Of a DNA stretch of 53,399 nt, positions 1 to 8,726 are shown in pieces (positions within the stretch are counted from its first letter, which is position 1; every line of letters starts with the position of its first letter). This DNA is from Streptomyces sp. NBS 14/10. GTDB taxonomy: Bacteria; Actinomycetota; Actinomycetes; Streptomycetales; Streptomycetaceae. Below the pieces are notes generated by a model, which saw only the letters and a list, made by a program, of their open reading frames with translations, was not told where the DNA came from and did not search any database. The translations under genes and the position numbers were made by a program. Location: positions 1 to 53,399 of the forward strand of contig NZ_NCSM01000006.1 in assembly GCF_002224125.1 (NCBI RefSeq), written 5' to 3'.

Positions 1-320
1 CCTCCTGGGGCGCGGGGCCCGGTAAGCGCGAGCAGTGGGAGCTGCTGATCCGGGCGCGGGCGCTGGATGCCACCGTCTGGCTGGCCGCCGTGGGCCAGGC
101 CGACCCCGCGGCCACCGGCACCCTGGAGGCCGAGGCGGCCGACCCGACGGCCCCCACCGGCATCGGCCACAGCGCCGTGGTCGGCCCCGACGGGACCGTA
201 CGGCAGCGGCTGGGGGCGACGCCGGGGCTGCTGGTGGCGGAGATCAGCAGCGACGAGGTGACGGCCGTCCGGCGCAAGGTGTCCGTCCTGGCCAACCGGA
301 GGCTCAGCCGGAACGTATGA
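1..320 (+). CDS. Carbon-nitrogen hydrolase (nitrilase family), C-terminal part
   Basis: This is the 3' end of a gene that begins before the window; the reading frame enters at base 3 and ends at a TGA at 318-320. The 105 visible residues contain the end of the nitrilase fold: a helix with RARALDATVWLAAVGQ, then a GIGHSAVVGPDG stretch and a late strand ending in LVAEI, typical of the region after the catalytic Cys in carbon-nitrogen hydrolases (omega-amidase/amidohydrolase type). The Glu-Lys-Cys catalytic residues lie outside the window, so substrate cannot be judged. The family hydrolyses amides or nitriles in the cytoplasm. Assignment to the superfamily is fairly sure; the specific enzyme is unknown. 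Confidence 0.75.
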   Translation, partial: SWGAGPGKREQWELLIRARALDATVWLAAVGQADPAATGTLEAEAADPTAPTGIGHSAVVGPDGTVRQRLGATPGLLVAEISSDEVTAVRRKVSVLANRRLSRNV

Positions 321-450
321 CGCCCGGAATGTGTGACGCCCGGAACGTATGCCGTCCGGAACATATGACGTACGGGCTGCCCGTACGGCGCTCACGGCGC
401 ACACTGGAAGCGCGCGCCGGGCGTGCGGGTGTCCGGGGGAGGAGGTCGCG

Positions 451-939
451 ATGGAATTCGACGTCGTCGTGGAGATCCCCGAGGGATCGCGCAACAAGTA
501 CGAGATGGACTTCGAGGCGGGGCGGATCCGGCTGGACCGGATGCTGTTCACCGCCACCAAGTACCCGGCCGACTACGGCTATATCGACCACACCCTGGGG
601 CGCGACGGCGACCCGCTGGACGCACTGGTCACGGTCGGTGAGCCCACGTTCCCCGGGTGTGTCATCGAGTGCCGGGCCATCGGGATGTTCTGCATGAGCG
701 ACGAGAAGGGCCCGGACGAGAAGATCCTGTGCGTCCCCGCCCACGATCCGCGCTACGCCGATGTGCAGGACATCGGCGATGTCTCCGAGTTCGACCGGAA
801 GGAGATCACCCACTTCTTCGAGGTCTACAAGGACTTGGAACCCGGCAAGTCCGTCGAGGGCTCCCACTGGGAGGGCCGCGACCGGGCCTACGCGGAGATA
901 GCGGCCTCGCGGGCCCGGGCGGCGGAGTCGGCCCGCTGA
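451..939 (+). CDS. ppa: Inorganic pyrophosphatase
   Basis: 162-residue family I soluble pyrophosphatase, which hydrolyses PPi to two phosphates in the cytoplasm and so pulls biosynthetic reactions forward. The family signature DGDPLD is at residues 52-57, with the metal-binding Asp residues at 52, 54 and 57; the KYPADYGYI stretch near residues 38-45 is also typical. Length matches bacterial hexameric enzymes. The reading frame is open further upstream, but the ATG at 451 follows GGGGAGGAGG at proper spacing and begins MEFDVVVEIP, the usual family start. It is convergent with the ABC exporter gene, and tandem repeats fill the junction. Confidence 0.95.
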   Translation: MEFDVVVEIPEGSRNKYEMDFEAGRIRLDRMLFTATKYPADYGYIDHTLGRDGDPLDALVTVGEPTFPGCVIECRAIGMFCMSDEKGPDEKILCVPAHDPRYADVQDIGDVSEFDRKEITHFFEVYKDLEPGKSVEGSHWEGRDRAYAEIAASRARAAESAR

Positions 940-941
940 GC

Positions 942-1018
942 CGGGACAGCTGGGTCAGCCCGGGACTGCTGAGCCAGCCCCGGGACGGCTGACTCAGCTC
1001 GGGACCGCTGGGGCGTCC
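942..1018. repeat. Tandem repeat, about 4 copies of a 19-20 bp unit
   Basis: Four units each beginning CGGGAC start at 942, 961, 981 and 1000, with the consensus CGGGACNGCTG followed by a TCAGCC-like end. They fill the junction between the convergent pyrophosphatase and ABC exporter genes and include the stop codon of the exporter (994-996). The third unit holds the palindrome GCTGACTCAGC at 988-998. The short internal inverted repeats may fold and act as a weak bidirectional terminator. Confidence 0.75.
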
Positions 1019-2919
1019 GGGGTGGCGCCGCCCCGGTCGTTCTGAAGGGCCCACAGCTCCCGGAACAGCCCGGGGGAGTCGACCAGTTCCGCGAAGGTGC
1101 CCTGCTGGATCACCCGGCCCCGGTCCAGGACCACGATGCGGTCGGCCACGGCGACGTTCGCCAGGCGGTGGGTGACCAGGACGACCGCGCGGTCCCGCGC
1201 CAGCCGCCGCAGCCCCGCGAAGATACGGTGCTCGGCGCGGGCGTCGAGGGCGCTGGTGGGCTCGTCCATCACCAGCAGTCCGGCGGGCCGGTGGAAGGCG
1301 CGCGCCAGGGCGATCCGCTGCCACTGGCCGCCGGACAGCTCCACCCCGCCCCACCACTGCCGGGCCAGCAGGGTGTCCAGGCCGCTGCGCAGCCCGTCCA
1401 GGACCTCATGGGCCCCGGAGTGCACGGCGGCCTCCCGCACCGCCTCGTCGCCGCCGTGCGGCTGGCCGAGGGTGATGTTCTCGCGGGCGGACAGCGGCCA
1501 GTGGGCGTAGTCCTGGGGGACGACCGCGGTGTGCCGCCACAGCGCGTTCGGATCGAGGTCACCGGTCTCGGTGTCGTCCCAGGTCACCGCGCCGCCGGTG
1601 GGCAGGTAGAGACCCGTGAGCAGCTTGCTCAGGGTGGTCTTGCCGGAGCCGTTCTCGCCGACCAGGGCGAGGACTTCGCCGCGCCGGACCTCGACGCTCA
1701 CCTCGTCCAGGGCCGGCGCGTCCGACTCCGGATACCGGTAGGTGACCGACTCGGCCCTGACCACCTTCGGGGCGGACGGGATCCGGCCGCCGCGCCGCAT
1801 CCGGTGGCCGCCCGCCTCCTCGATGAACTCCGCCCAGTCGTCCAGATACAGCCCGGTACGGAACAGCCGGGTGCCGTATCCGACCATGCCGCGCAGTGAG
1901 GAGCCCACCGTGCGCAGCGCGAAGACCGCGGTGCCCGCCGAGGCGACGGACATCCGCCCCGAGCTCAGGAGCAGCGCCAGCGCCGCCCACACCAGCCCGG
2001 AGGCGACCCCGCCGGCCAGCGCGCCCAGCACCGCGAACCGCGCCCCGCGGTGGGCCGCCCGGTCGGTCGCGGAGTCGACCCGTGCGCCGATGGTGCGATA
2101 GCGGTCGAGCAGGAAGGTGGCCATGGTGCCCGAGCGCAGCTGGTCGGCGATGTCCTTGTCGACCATGTACCAGCGCAGCAGCCCGAGCGTGCGCCGCTCG
2201 GCGCTCATCGCCCGCGAGGTCTCGTAGTGCACCCGGGCCGCCTTCATCCCGGCCACCCCCTGCGGCAGCGCGGCGAGCAGCAGCAGCGGCAGCAGCGCCG
2301 GGTGCAGTACGGTCACCACGCCAGCCGCCGCCACCAGGGAGGCGAGGCAGGCCGTCAGCTGCTGGGACTCGATGATCAGATCCTGGGCCACGACGGCGCC
2401 CCGGTCGGCCGCGTCCCACTTGTCGTTGAACCCCGGGTTGTCGTACGCCGCGAGCTCGGCGTTGATCGCCGAGTCCAGCATCCGCATCTCGGCCTCCCGG
2501 GAGATCCGGGGGGCCAGCCGGGTGGAGATGTTGGATACGGCGATGCCCAGCAGGGCCCGTAATCCGGCCGCCCCGGCCAGCACCGCGAGCGAGGGCAGCG
2601 CCTCCCGGACCCGCTCGGCCATATGCCCCGAGGAGATCAGCGCCGTGATGGTGCCGGTGGTGGCCAGCAGCCCGAACGCCTCGAAGACCCCCGACAGCAC
2701 CTGGCACAGCATCAGCCCCACCACCGCCCGGCGGTCCACCTGCCACGCCAGCACCAGCGCCCGCCGCACCAGCTGCGGCAGCCTGCGGGCCATGGAGCGG
2801 CTGGTGATCGGGTTCCGCTCGAACGCCGCGAGCGTGGCCGACCGGTACCGCAGCTCCTCGGCGGGCTGGGCTGCCATCGACCTGGGCGGGTCTGCCATCG
2901 ACCTGGGCTGGGCTGCCAT
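994..2919 (-). CDS. ABC transporter, fused membrane and ATPase domains
   Basis: 641-residue half-transporter of the exporter type that should work as a homodimer in the membrane. Roughly residues 40-340 hold the six-helix transmembrane region; the ATPase domain follows from about 370. Visible motifs are Walker A (GENGSGKTT), the signature LSGGQWQRIALARA, Walker B with LLVMDEPTSALD, and the switch His in VLVTHRLANV. The family exports lipids, peptides or drugs; substrate is not evident. I chose the ATG at 2919 because AAGGGGGGA lies 4-5 nt upstream. Two further in-frame ATGs follow at 2898 and 2877 within a 21-bp repeat, so the real start could be any of the three. The gene stands alone between convergent ppa and the sugar importer. 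Confidence 0.85.
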   Translation of the reverse strand: MAAQPRSMADPPRSMAAQPAEELRYRSATLAAFERNPITSRSMARRLPQLVRRALVLAWQVDRRAVVGLMLCQVLSGVFEAFGLLATTGTITALISSGHMAERVREALPSLAVLAGAAGLRALLGIAVSNISTRLAPRISREAEMRMLDSAINAELAAYDNPGFNDKWDAADRGAVVAQDLIIESQQLTACLASLVAAAGVVTVLHPALLPLLLLAALPQGVAGMKAARVHYETSRAMSAERRTLGLLRWYMVDKDIADQLRSGTMATFLLDRYRTIGARVDSATDRAAHRGARFAVLGALAGGVASGLVWAALALLLSSGRMSVASAGTAVFALRTVGSSLRGMVGYGTRLFRTGLYLDDWAEFIEEAGGHRMRRGGRIPSAPKVVRAESVTYRYPESDAPALDEVSVEVRRGEVLALVGENGSGKTTLSKLLTGLYLPTGGAVTWDDTETGDLDPNALWRHTAVVPQDYAHWPLSARENITLGQPHGGDEAVREAAVHSGAHEVLDGLRSGLDTLLARQWWGGVELSGGQWQRIALARAFHRPAGLLVMDEPTSALDARAEHRIFAGLRRLARDRAVVLVTHRLANVAVADRIVVLDRGRVIQQGTFAELVDSPGLFRELWALQNDRGGATPDAPAVPS

Positions 2920-3036
2920 CGATCCCCCCTTGTCGCCGTGCGTCGGTCCCACACGCTGCCGCACGGCCCACCGCGCCGCCCGGCATACGGCGCGCATCCA
3001 CCCGAACGGGGCACAGCCCGACCAGGCCACCGGGCG

Positions 3037-4251
3037 TCAAGCCCGGCCGCGCGACTTCTGGGAGCGCCGGGAGAGCGAGTCGAGGACGACCGCGGCCAGC
3101 AGCACCCCGCCGGTGATCATGAACTGGAGGGCCGACTCGACGCTCAGCAGGGCCATGCCGGAGGAGAGCGACTGGATGACCAGGATGCCCAGCAGCGCGC
3201 ACCAGGTCCGGCCGTGCCCGCCGAACAGGCTCGTACCGCCGATCACGGCCGCCGCGAGCGCGTTCAGCAGCAGGATGCCGGTGCCGGAGGGCTGGCTCAC
3301 CGAGGTGATCCGCGAGGCCAGGAACAGCCCGCCGAGCGCGGCCATCGTGCCGGACACCATGAGGACCGAGATCCGCACCCATGTCACCCGCACCCCGGCC
3401 CGGCGGGCCGCCTCGACGCCGCCGCCCAGCGCGTACACCGTGCGGCCGTAGGGCGTGCGGCGCAGCAGCACATCCAGGGCGGCGACCAGGACCACGAAGA
3501 TCAGCAGGGCGAGCGGCAGGCCCTGGAACTGGTTGAGCACATAAGCCGCCGCGAACGCGACCACCGCGATCGCGGCGGTGCGCACCACGATCTCGTGCAG
3601 CGGCCGGTACGGCATCTCCGCGGCCTTACGGCGCCGCCGGTCGCGGTACGCGGCGAGGAAGAAGGCGGCCGGGCCGAGGGCGGCGAGGCTGTACGCGGCG
3701 GCGATGTCGTTGAAGTAGTAGCTGGTCAACTTGGCGACCAGGCCCTGGCTGTCGAGGTTGATGGTGCCGCTCTGGCCGAGCAGGTAGAGGGTGAGGCCGT
3801 TCCAGGCCAGCAGCCCGGCGAGGGTGACGACGACCGCCGGTACGCCGAATCTGGCGAAGAAGAACCCGTGCAGGGCCCCGATCAGCGAGCCCAGGAGCAC
3901 CGCGAAGATCACGGCGAGCCATTCCGGCAGACCCTGGTTGACGGCCAGCACCGCGAAGACGGCCGCCGCCAGCCCGGCGACCGAGCCGACCGACAGATCG
4001 ATCTCCCCGATCAGCAGCACGAAGACGATGCCGACGGCGATCAGGCCGGTGCCCACGATGTCCACGCTCAGGTTGGACAGATTGCGCGGGGAGAGGAAGT
4101 TGTCGTTCAGGATCTCGAAGACGGCCCACAGCACGATCAGGCCGAGGCCGACCGGCAGCGCGCCCAGCTCTCCTTCGCCCAGCCGCCGCCGTATGTCGCC
4201 CAGGACGCCCTTGACGCACCGCCGGCCGGGCACCGGAGCGCGGCCGGTCAC
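3037..4251 (-). CDS. Sugar ABC transporter permease
   Basis: 404-residue integral membrane permease of the ribose/xylose (RbsC/XylH) class, the membrane channel of a carbohydrate importer. The protein is highly hydrophobic with about ten membrane segments. The stretch LLIGEIDLSVGSVAGLAAAV near residues 82-101 is the classic family motif, and AAVIGGTSLFGGHGR near the C-terminus is another. Its start overlaps the end of the upstream ATPase gene by 4 bases, so the two are translationally coupled and belong to one operon with the binding lipoprotein. The presence of an extra loop with YRDRRRRKAAEMPYRP in the middle is like XylH-type permeases. Substrate unknown. Confidence 0.9.
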   Translation of the reverse strand: MTGRAPVPGRRCVKGVLGDIRRRLGEGELGALPVGLGLIVLWAVFEILNDNFLSPRNLSNLSVDIVGTGLIAVGIVFVLLIGEIDLSVGSVAGLAAAVFAVLAVNQGLPEWLAVIFAVLLGSLIGALHGFFFARFGVPAVVVTLAGLLAWNGLTLYLLGQSGTINLDSQGLVAKLTSYYFNDIAAAYSLAALGPAAFFLAAYRDRRRRKAAEMPYRPLHEIVVRTAAIAVVAFAAAYVLNQFQGLPLALLIFVVLVAALDVLLRRTPYGRTVYALGGGVEAARRAGVRVTWVRISVLMVSGTMAALGGLFLASRITSVSQPSGTGILLLNALAAAVIGGTSLFGGHGRTWCALLGILVIQSLSSGMALLSVESALQFMITGGVLLAAVVLDSLSRRSQKSRGRA

Positions 4252-5030
4252 AGCCCGGCCTCCCCGGGGCGGGGCGGACGGCGGGCATGGGAGGTGGCGC
4301 CGGTGATGGAGGAGATGATCTGTTCCTGGGACGTGGTCATCACATCGAAGAAGCCGTTGTTACGGCCCAGGCGCAACACCGCGGCCTGGTCCGCCACGGC
4401 CTTCACATCGCCCATGTTGTGGCTGATCAGCAGCACCCCGAGCCCGTGGTCGCGGAGCCGGTCCACCAAGTCGAGGACGTGCGATGTCTGCTCGACGCCC
4501 AGGGAGGCCGTGGGCTCGTCGAGCAGCAGCAGCCTGGGCTCGCCGAGCAGCGAGCGGGAGATCGCGACGGTCTGCCGCTGGCCGCCGGAGAGCGTGGCCA
4601 CCGGGACACGCACATCGGGGATGCGGATGGACAGGCTTTCCAGCAGACCGCGGGTGCGGCGCTCCATCTCCACCTCGTCGAGGATGCCGAGCCTGCGCAC
4701 CTCGCGGCCGAGGAAGATATTGCCGACGACATCGAGGTTCTCGCACAGCGCCAGGTCCTGGTAGACGGTCGCGATGCCCAGGCTCTGTGCGTCGTGGGGG
4801 CGCCTGACCTGGACCGTACGGCCCTGCCACTCGACGACGCCCTGGTCGGCCGGGCCGACCCCGGCGATCACCTTGACGAGGGTGGACTTACCGGCGCCGT
4901 TGTCGCCCAGCAGGGCGACGACCTCACCGGTGTGGATCTCCAGATCGACGTCGGCGAGCGCCTGGACGGCGCCGAAACGCTTGGAGACGCCGCGCAACGC
5001 CAGCAGAAGCGGACCCGGCACGGTCACCAT
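4248..5030 (-). CDS. Sugar ABC transporter ATP-binding protein
   Basis: 260-residue cytoplasmic ATPase with a single nucleotide-binding domain. Walker A is GDNGAGKSTLVK, signature LSGGQRQTVAISRS, Walker B LLLLDEPTASLG, switch His in LLISHNM. Carbohydrate importers with RbsC/XylH-type permeases often use a double-domain ATPase of about 500 residues; this single-domain type is the FrcA-like form and would act as a homodimer. It lies 5 bp downstream of the binding-protein gene and overlaps the permease gene, so the three form one operon. The start is the ATG at 5030, preceded by a short AGGGGAG-like stretch. Confidence 0.9.
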   Translation of the reverse strand: MVTVPGPLLLALRGVSKRFGAVQALADVDLEIHTGEVVALLGDNGAGKSTLVKVIAGVGPADQGVVEWQGRTVQVRRPHDAQSLGIATVYQDLALCENLDVVGNIFLGREVRRLGILDEVEMERRTRGLLESLSIRIPDVRVPVATLSGGQRQTVAISRSLLGEPRLLLLDEPTASLGVEQTSHVLDLVDRLRDHGLGVLLISHNMGDVKAVADQAAVLRLGRNNGFFDVMTTSQEQIISSITGATSHARRPPRPGEAGL

Positions 5031-5035
5031 CTCCC

Positions 5036-6139
5036 CTACGGCATGAGCCCGGCCCTCTCACAGGCGGACCGGTACTGCGGGGTACAGATCTGACCAATCG
5101 TGTACATACCGTCCTTGACCACCGTCTTCTTGATGGAGTGCACGGTCAGCGGGATCGGGCGGAGCAGCACGGCGGGTACGTCGCCGTTCACCCGGTCCCT
5201 GGCGATGGGCCCGGGGCCCCTGCCGTGGGCCAGGGCGACGGCGATCTCGGCGGCCGCGTACGCCTCGGGCTTGAACGGTTTGTAGACGGTCATGTACTGC
5301 TCGCCGTCGACGATCCGCTGGATGGCCGCGAGCTCGGCGTCCTGGCCGGTGACCGGGGGGATCGGCCGGATGCTGTTGGCCCTGAGGGCGGCGATGATGC
5401 CGGAGGCGAGGCCGTCGTTGGCGGAGTAGACGCCGTCGATGCGATGGGGCCCGAGTGCGGCGATGGCGCCGGACATATCGGTGTAGGCGTTCTCCGGCCG
5501 CCATCCGGCCGCGTCGTACGACTTGTCGATCCTGACCCTGTCGGCGAGGACGGACAGCGCCCCCTTCTTGAACGCGACCCCGTTGGGGTCGGCCTGGTCG
5601 CCGTTGATCATGACGATTCCGCGTTCGCGCGCGGGGTGGTGGCCCATCGCCCTCAGCAGCGCCCGCCCCTGGAGCCTGCCGACCTCCTTACCGTCGAAGG
5701 AGACATAGGCCGAGATGGGGCCCTGAACGAGGCGGTCGTACGACAGCACCGGGATACGCGCGTTATGCGCCTTCACGACCGCGGGGCGCATCGCCTTGGC
5801 GTCCACCGGGACCAGGACCAGGGCGTCCACGCCCCTGATGATCATCGAGTCCACCTGCTGCTGCTGGATGGCCACATCGCCCTGGCCGCTGACGGACAGC
5901 ACCTCGCAGTTGTGGCACAGCTGGTGGATCCGCCGCTCGATCAGGGGCCGGTCGAAACGGTCCCAGCGCGGGGTGGTGCTGTCCGGTACGAGCAGGCCGA
6001 TCGTCGGCCGGCCCGCGGTCGGGGGCGAGACGGGCCGTACGGCGGTGCCGGACTCGGCGGCCTTGCCGCAGGCCCCCAGCGCGAGGGCCAGGGACACCGC
6101 GGCCACGAGGACCACGGCATCGCGGGGACGACCTCTCAC
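5036..6139 (-). CDS. Sugar-binding lipoprotein of the ABC importer
   Basis: About 367 residues. The N-terminus has basic residues, a hydrophobic stretch and the lipobox LALGAC, so it is a lipoprotein anchored outside the membrane. The rest matches periplasmic-binding-protein-like sugar receptors of the XylF/RbsB type, for instance the central DALVLVPVDAKAM and the ISAYVSFDGKEVGRLQG stretch. The frame could begin at GTG 6151, but the ribosome site GGAGG directly abuts that codon; the GTG at 6139 has proper spacing and gives a compact signal peptide. Substrate is not evident; no sugar regulator gene is adjacent. Confidence 0.85.
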   Translation of the reverse strand: MRGRPRDAVVLVAAVSLALALGACGKAAESGTAVRPVSPPTAGRPTIGLLVPDSTTPRWDRFDRPLIERRIHQLCHNCEVLSVSGQGDVAIQQQQVDSMIIRGVDALVLVPVDAKAMRPAVVKAHNARIPVLSYDRLVQGPISAYVSFDGKEVGRLQGRALLRAMGHHPARERGIVMINGDQADPNGVAFKKGALSVLADRVRIDKSYDAAGWRPENAYTDMSGAIAALGPHRIDGVYSANDGLASGIIAALRANSIRPIPPVTGQDAELAAIQRIVDGEQYMTVYKPFKPEAYAAAEIAVALAHGRGPGPIARDRVNGDVPAVLLRPIPLTVHSIKKTVVKDGMYTIGQICTPQYRSACERAGLMP

Positions 6140-6173
6140 GATGGGAAGCACCTCCTCATCACACGCACACGGG

Positions 6174-8726
6174 CTAGCCGGCGCCGTCCACGGCCTCGCC
6201 GTCCACAGCCCCGCCGTCCTGCGCCATGACGACCTCGCTCCACACCTGCTTGCCGCCGCTGACCGGCACCGAACCCCAGGTCGTCGACATCGCCTCGACC
6301 AGGAGCAGGCCCCGGCCGCCCGTCGACTCCCAGTCCACGAGCACCGGCTTGGCGGGCGCCCGCGGCGACGAATCGCTCACCGCGACCCGCAGCCGGTCCC
6401 CGGCCAGCGTGAGGTCGAGCCGCACCGGGCCCTGCGTATGCACCAGGGCGTTGGTGACCAGCTCGGAGACCACGAGCAGGACCATGTCGGCCTCTTTCGA
6501 CACGCCCCAGGAGCGCAGCGTGCGCCCGGTGAAGCGGCGCGCGTGCATCACGGCGTCGGGCAGCCGCCACACCGCCCAGCCGGCCCGGGTCGGCCGGACC
6601 TTCATCCCGTCGTAGCGCAGCAACAGCAGGGCCACGTCGTCGTCGCGCCGGCTCAGATCGCCCAGCAGCGAGTCGGCCAGCCGCCCGGCGTCGGACGGAT
6701 CCGCGTCGGAGAGCGCCCCGCGCACCCGCAGCAGACCGTCGTCCAGGGGCAGGCTCGCGGACTCGACCAGCCCGTCCGTCAGCAGCGTGAGCACCGTACC
6801 GGGGGCAAGACCGACCGCGGTCATGGCGAACTCCGCGTCGGCGAGCACCCCCAGCGGCGGCCCGCCCTCGGCCTCCACCTCCTCGGTGGAGCCGTCCGGG
6901 TGGCGCAGCAGCGGCGGCAGATGACCGGCCCGTACGAACCAGGCGTCGCCCTCCTCCATGTCCAGCTCGACATAGGCGCAGGTGGCGAACAGCTCCGTCT
7001 CCATGCCGACGAGCAGCCGGTTGGCGTGGCAGACGACCACGTCGGGCGGATGGCCCTCCACCGCGTAGGCCCTGATGGCCGTGCGTATCTGGCCCATGAT
7101 GGTCGCGGCCCCGGCGCTGTGCCCCTGGACGTCGCCGATCACCAGCGCCACATGGCCGTTGGGCAGCGGGATGACGTCGTACCAGTCGCCGCCCACCTCG
7201 AGCCCGCTCATCGCGGGCAGATAGCGGGCCACGGCCACTCCGCCGGGCAGCTCGGGCAGCCTGCGGGGCAGCAGGCTGCGCTGGAGCATGGTGGCGAGCT
7301 CGTGCTCGGCGTCGTACGCATGGGCGCGCATCAGGGCCTGACCCACCAGCCCCGCCGTCGCGGTCAGCAGCGACCGCTCCTCCGGGCAGAAAGCGTGCGG
7401 CGCCTCCCAGCCGACCAGACAGACCCCGACCACCCGGCCCTGCGCCGGGAGCGGCAGGACGGCGAGGCCGCCGGCGCCCATGTCCGCGAGACCGGGCTCC
7501 AGGCGGCTGCCCGGGGGCAACAGGGTGATCCGGTCCTCGCGCAGCGCGGTCTCCACCGTGGGCAGCACGCGGGTCGGCACATCGGGCCACTCCGACCGCC
7601 ACTCGGACCGCCACATCCCCGGCCAGGCGCCCGGCTGCGGCGGGTCGAGGGCGGTCACCACCAGCCGGTCGCCCTCCAGCTCGGCGAGCGCCACCCGGTC
7701 GGCCCCCAGCGGTTCGCGCAGCGCGGCCGTCACCACCAGGCTGACGTCCCGGACGGTCATCGCGTTGGCCAGCGCCGCGGACAGCCGCTGCACCCGGGAG
7801 ACCTCGTCGGCGGTGGGCCGCAGATACGAGGCGTCCGCCACCAGGCCCAGCAGCCGCTCGGGGGTGCCCACGGCATCGCCCTGGATCCGGCAGCACAGCC
7901 GCAGCCAGCGCAGCTCGCCGGTGGGCCGGCGGATCCGGAACTCCAGGTCACGGCTGCCGAGACTCAGCTGACCGGGCTCGACGATGGCCATCAGCGCGGG
8001 CAGGTCCTCCGGCACGGTGTGCGCCAGCAGCGTCTCCACCCGTCCGTCGAACGCCTCCGGGGAGATGTCCACCAGCTCAAGCAGCTGCGCGTCCGCGTCG
8101 ATCCGCCCGGTGTTCAGTACCAGGGTGAACGAACCGACGTGAAGGTGGTCGAGCGCCGAGCGCAGCACCGACAGCGGCCCGCCCGGGTCCGGCACCCCGC
8201 CACCGGCGTCCTGGGCCGGTGTGCCCGCCTTGAGCTGGGCGGCGATCTGGTCGGCGTACAGCTCCAGGAAATTGCGCTGCTCGGCGTCGAAGCCGTCCCC
8301 GGGGTAGACCACGACCAGGCAGCCGAGCCGCCTGCCGTCCGCCCCCAGCGGCAGCGCGCCCAGCGACATATCGGCAGGGAGGGCCTGCGGGGCGTTCTCC
8401 CCGTAGGCGGCGAGCTTCTCGGAGGTCGACCACTGGGGCCGTCCGGTGCGGAAGGCGTCGGCGACGGGGGAGCGCCCGGACAGCGGATAGCTGGTCGGCA
8501 GCCCGTACAGGGCGCGCGGACCGCCGGCCGTCTCGGTCAGCCGCAGCTCATCGCCGTCCGCGGACAGTACGTAGACAGCCGTCAGCGCCGCCGTGGCGAA
8601 CACGAGGGCCTGTTCCGTCACGGCGCGCTCCATCGCCGGCGGCCGGAGGCCGACACTGGACGCCCCGACATCCTGGTCCCTCCTCGGCCGCGTGATGTCC
8701 ACTCCGGAGCCGCCTTGGCCGGCCAT
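6174..8726 (-). CDS. GAF/PAS/SpoIIE phosphatase with ATPase (anti-sigma-type) domain
   Basis: About 850-residue multidomain regulator. Order seen: N-terminal GAF-like sensor (about residues 25-160), a PAS-like region (190-310), second GAF (325-485), PP2C/SpoIIE serine phosphatase (510-715, with GGDWYDV and GDVQGHS metal-binding motifs) and a C-terminal HATPase domain (730-840, with VVSELVTNALVH and GGRGLLLVEAM). Such proteins dephosphorylate anti-sigma antagonists and can also phosphorylate them, controlling stress sigma factors in Streptomyces. No membrane segment is seen. It ends 34 bp before the sugar-binding lipoprotein gene on the same strand, so co-transcription is possible. The start is uncertain: the ATG at 8726 is 12 nt from AGGAGG; the internal GTG (GVDITRP) is an alternative. 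Confidence 0.85.
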   Translation of the reverse strand: MAGQGGSGVDITRPRRDQDVGASSVGLRPPAMERAVTEQALVFATAALTAVYVLSADGDELRLTETAGGPRALYGLPTSYPLSGRSPVADAFRTGRPQWSTSEKLAAYGENAPQALPADMSLGALPLGADGRRLGCLVVVYPGDGFDAEQRNFLELYADQIAAQLKAGTPAQDAGGGVPDPGGPLSVLRSALDHLHVGSFTLVLNTGRIDADAQLLELVDISPEAFDGRVETLLAHTVPEDLPALMAIVEPGQLSLGSRDLEFRIRRPTGELRWLRLCCRIQGDAVGTPERLLGLVADASYLRPTADEVSRVQRLSAALANAMTVRDVSLVVTAALREPLGADRVALAELEGDRLVVTALDPPQPGAWPGMWRSEWRSEWPDVPTRVLPTVETALREDRITLLPPGSRLEPGLADMGAGGLAVLPLPAQGRVVGVCLVGWEAPHAFCPEERSLLTATAGLVGQALMRAHAYDAEHELATMLQRSLLPRRLPELPGGVAVARYLPAMSGLEVGGDWYDVIPLPNGHVALVIGDVQGHSAGAATIMGQIRTAIRAYAVEGHPPDVVVCHANRLLVGMETELFATCAYVELDMEEGDAWFVRAGHLPPLLRHPDGSTEEVEAEGGPPLGVLADAEFAMTAVGLAPGTVLTLLTDGLVESASLPLDDGLLRVRGALSDADPSDAGRLADSLLGDLSRRDDDVALLLLRYDGMKVRPTRAGWAVWRLPDAVMHARRFTGRTLRSWGVSKEADMVLLVVSELVTNALVHTQGPVRLDLTLAGDRLRVAVSDSSPRAPAKPVLVDWESTGGRGLLLVEAMSTTWGSVPVSGGKQVWSEVVMAQDGGAVDGEAVDGAG

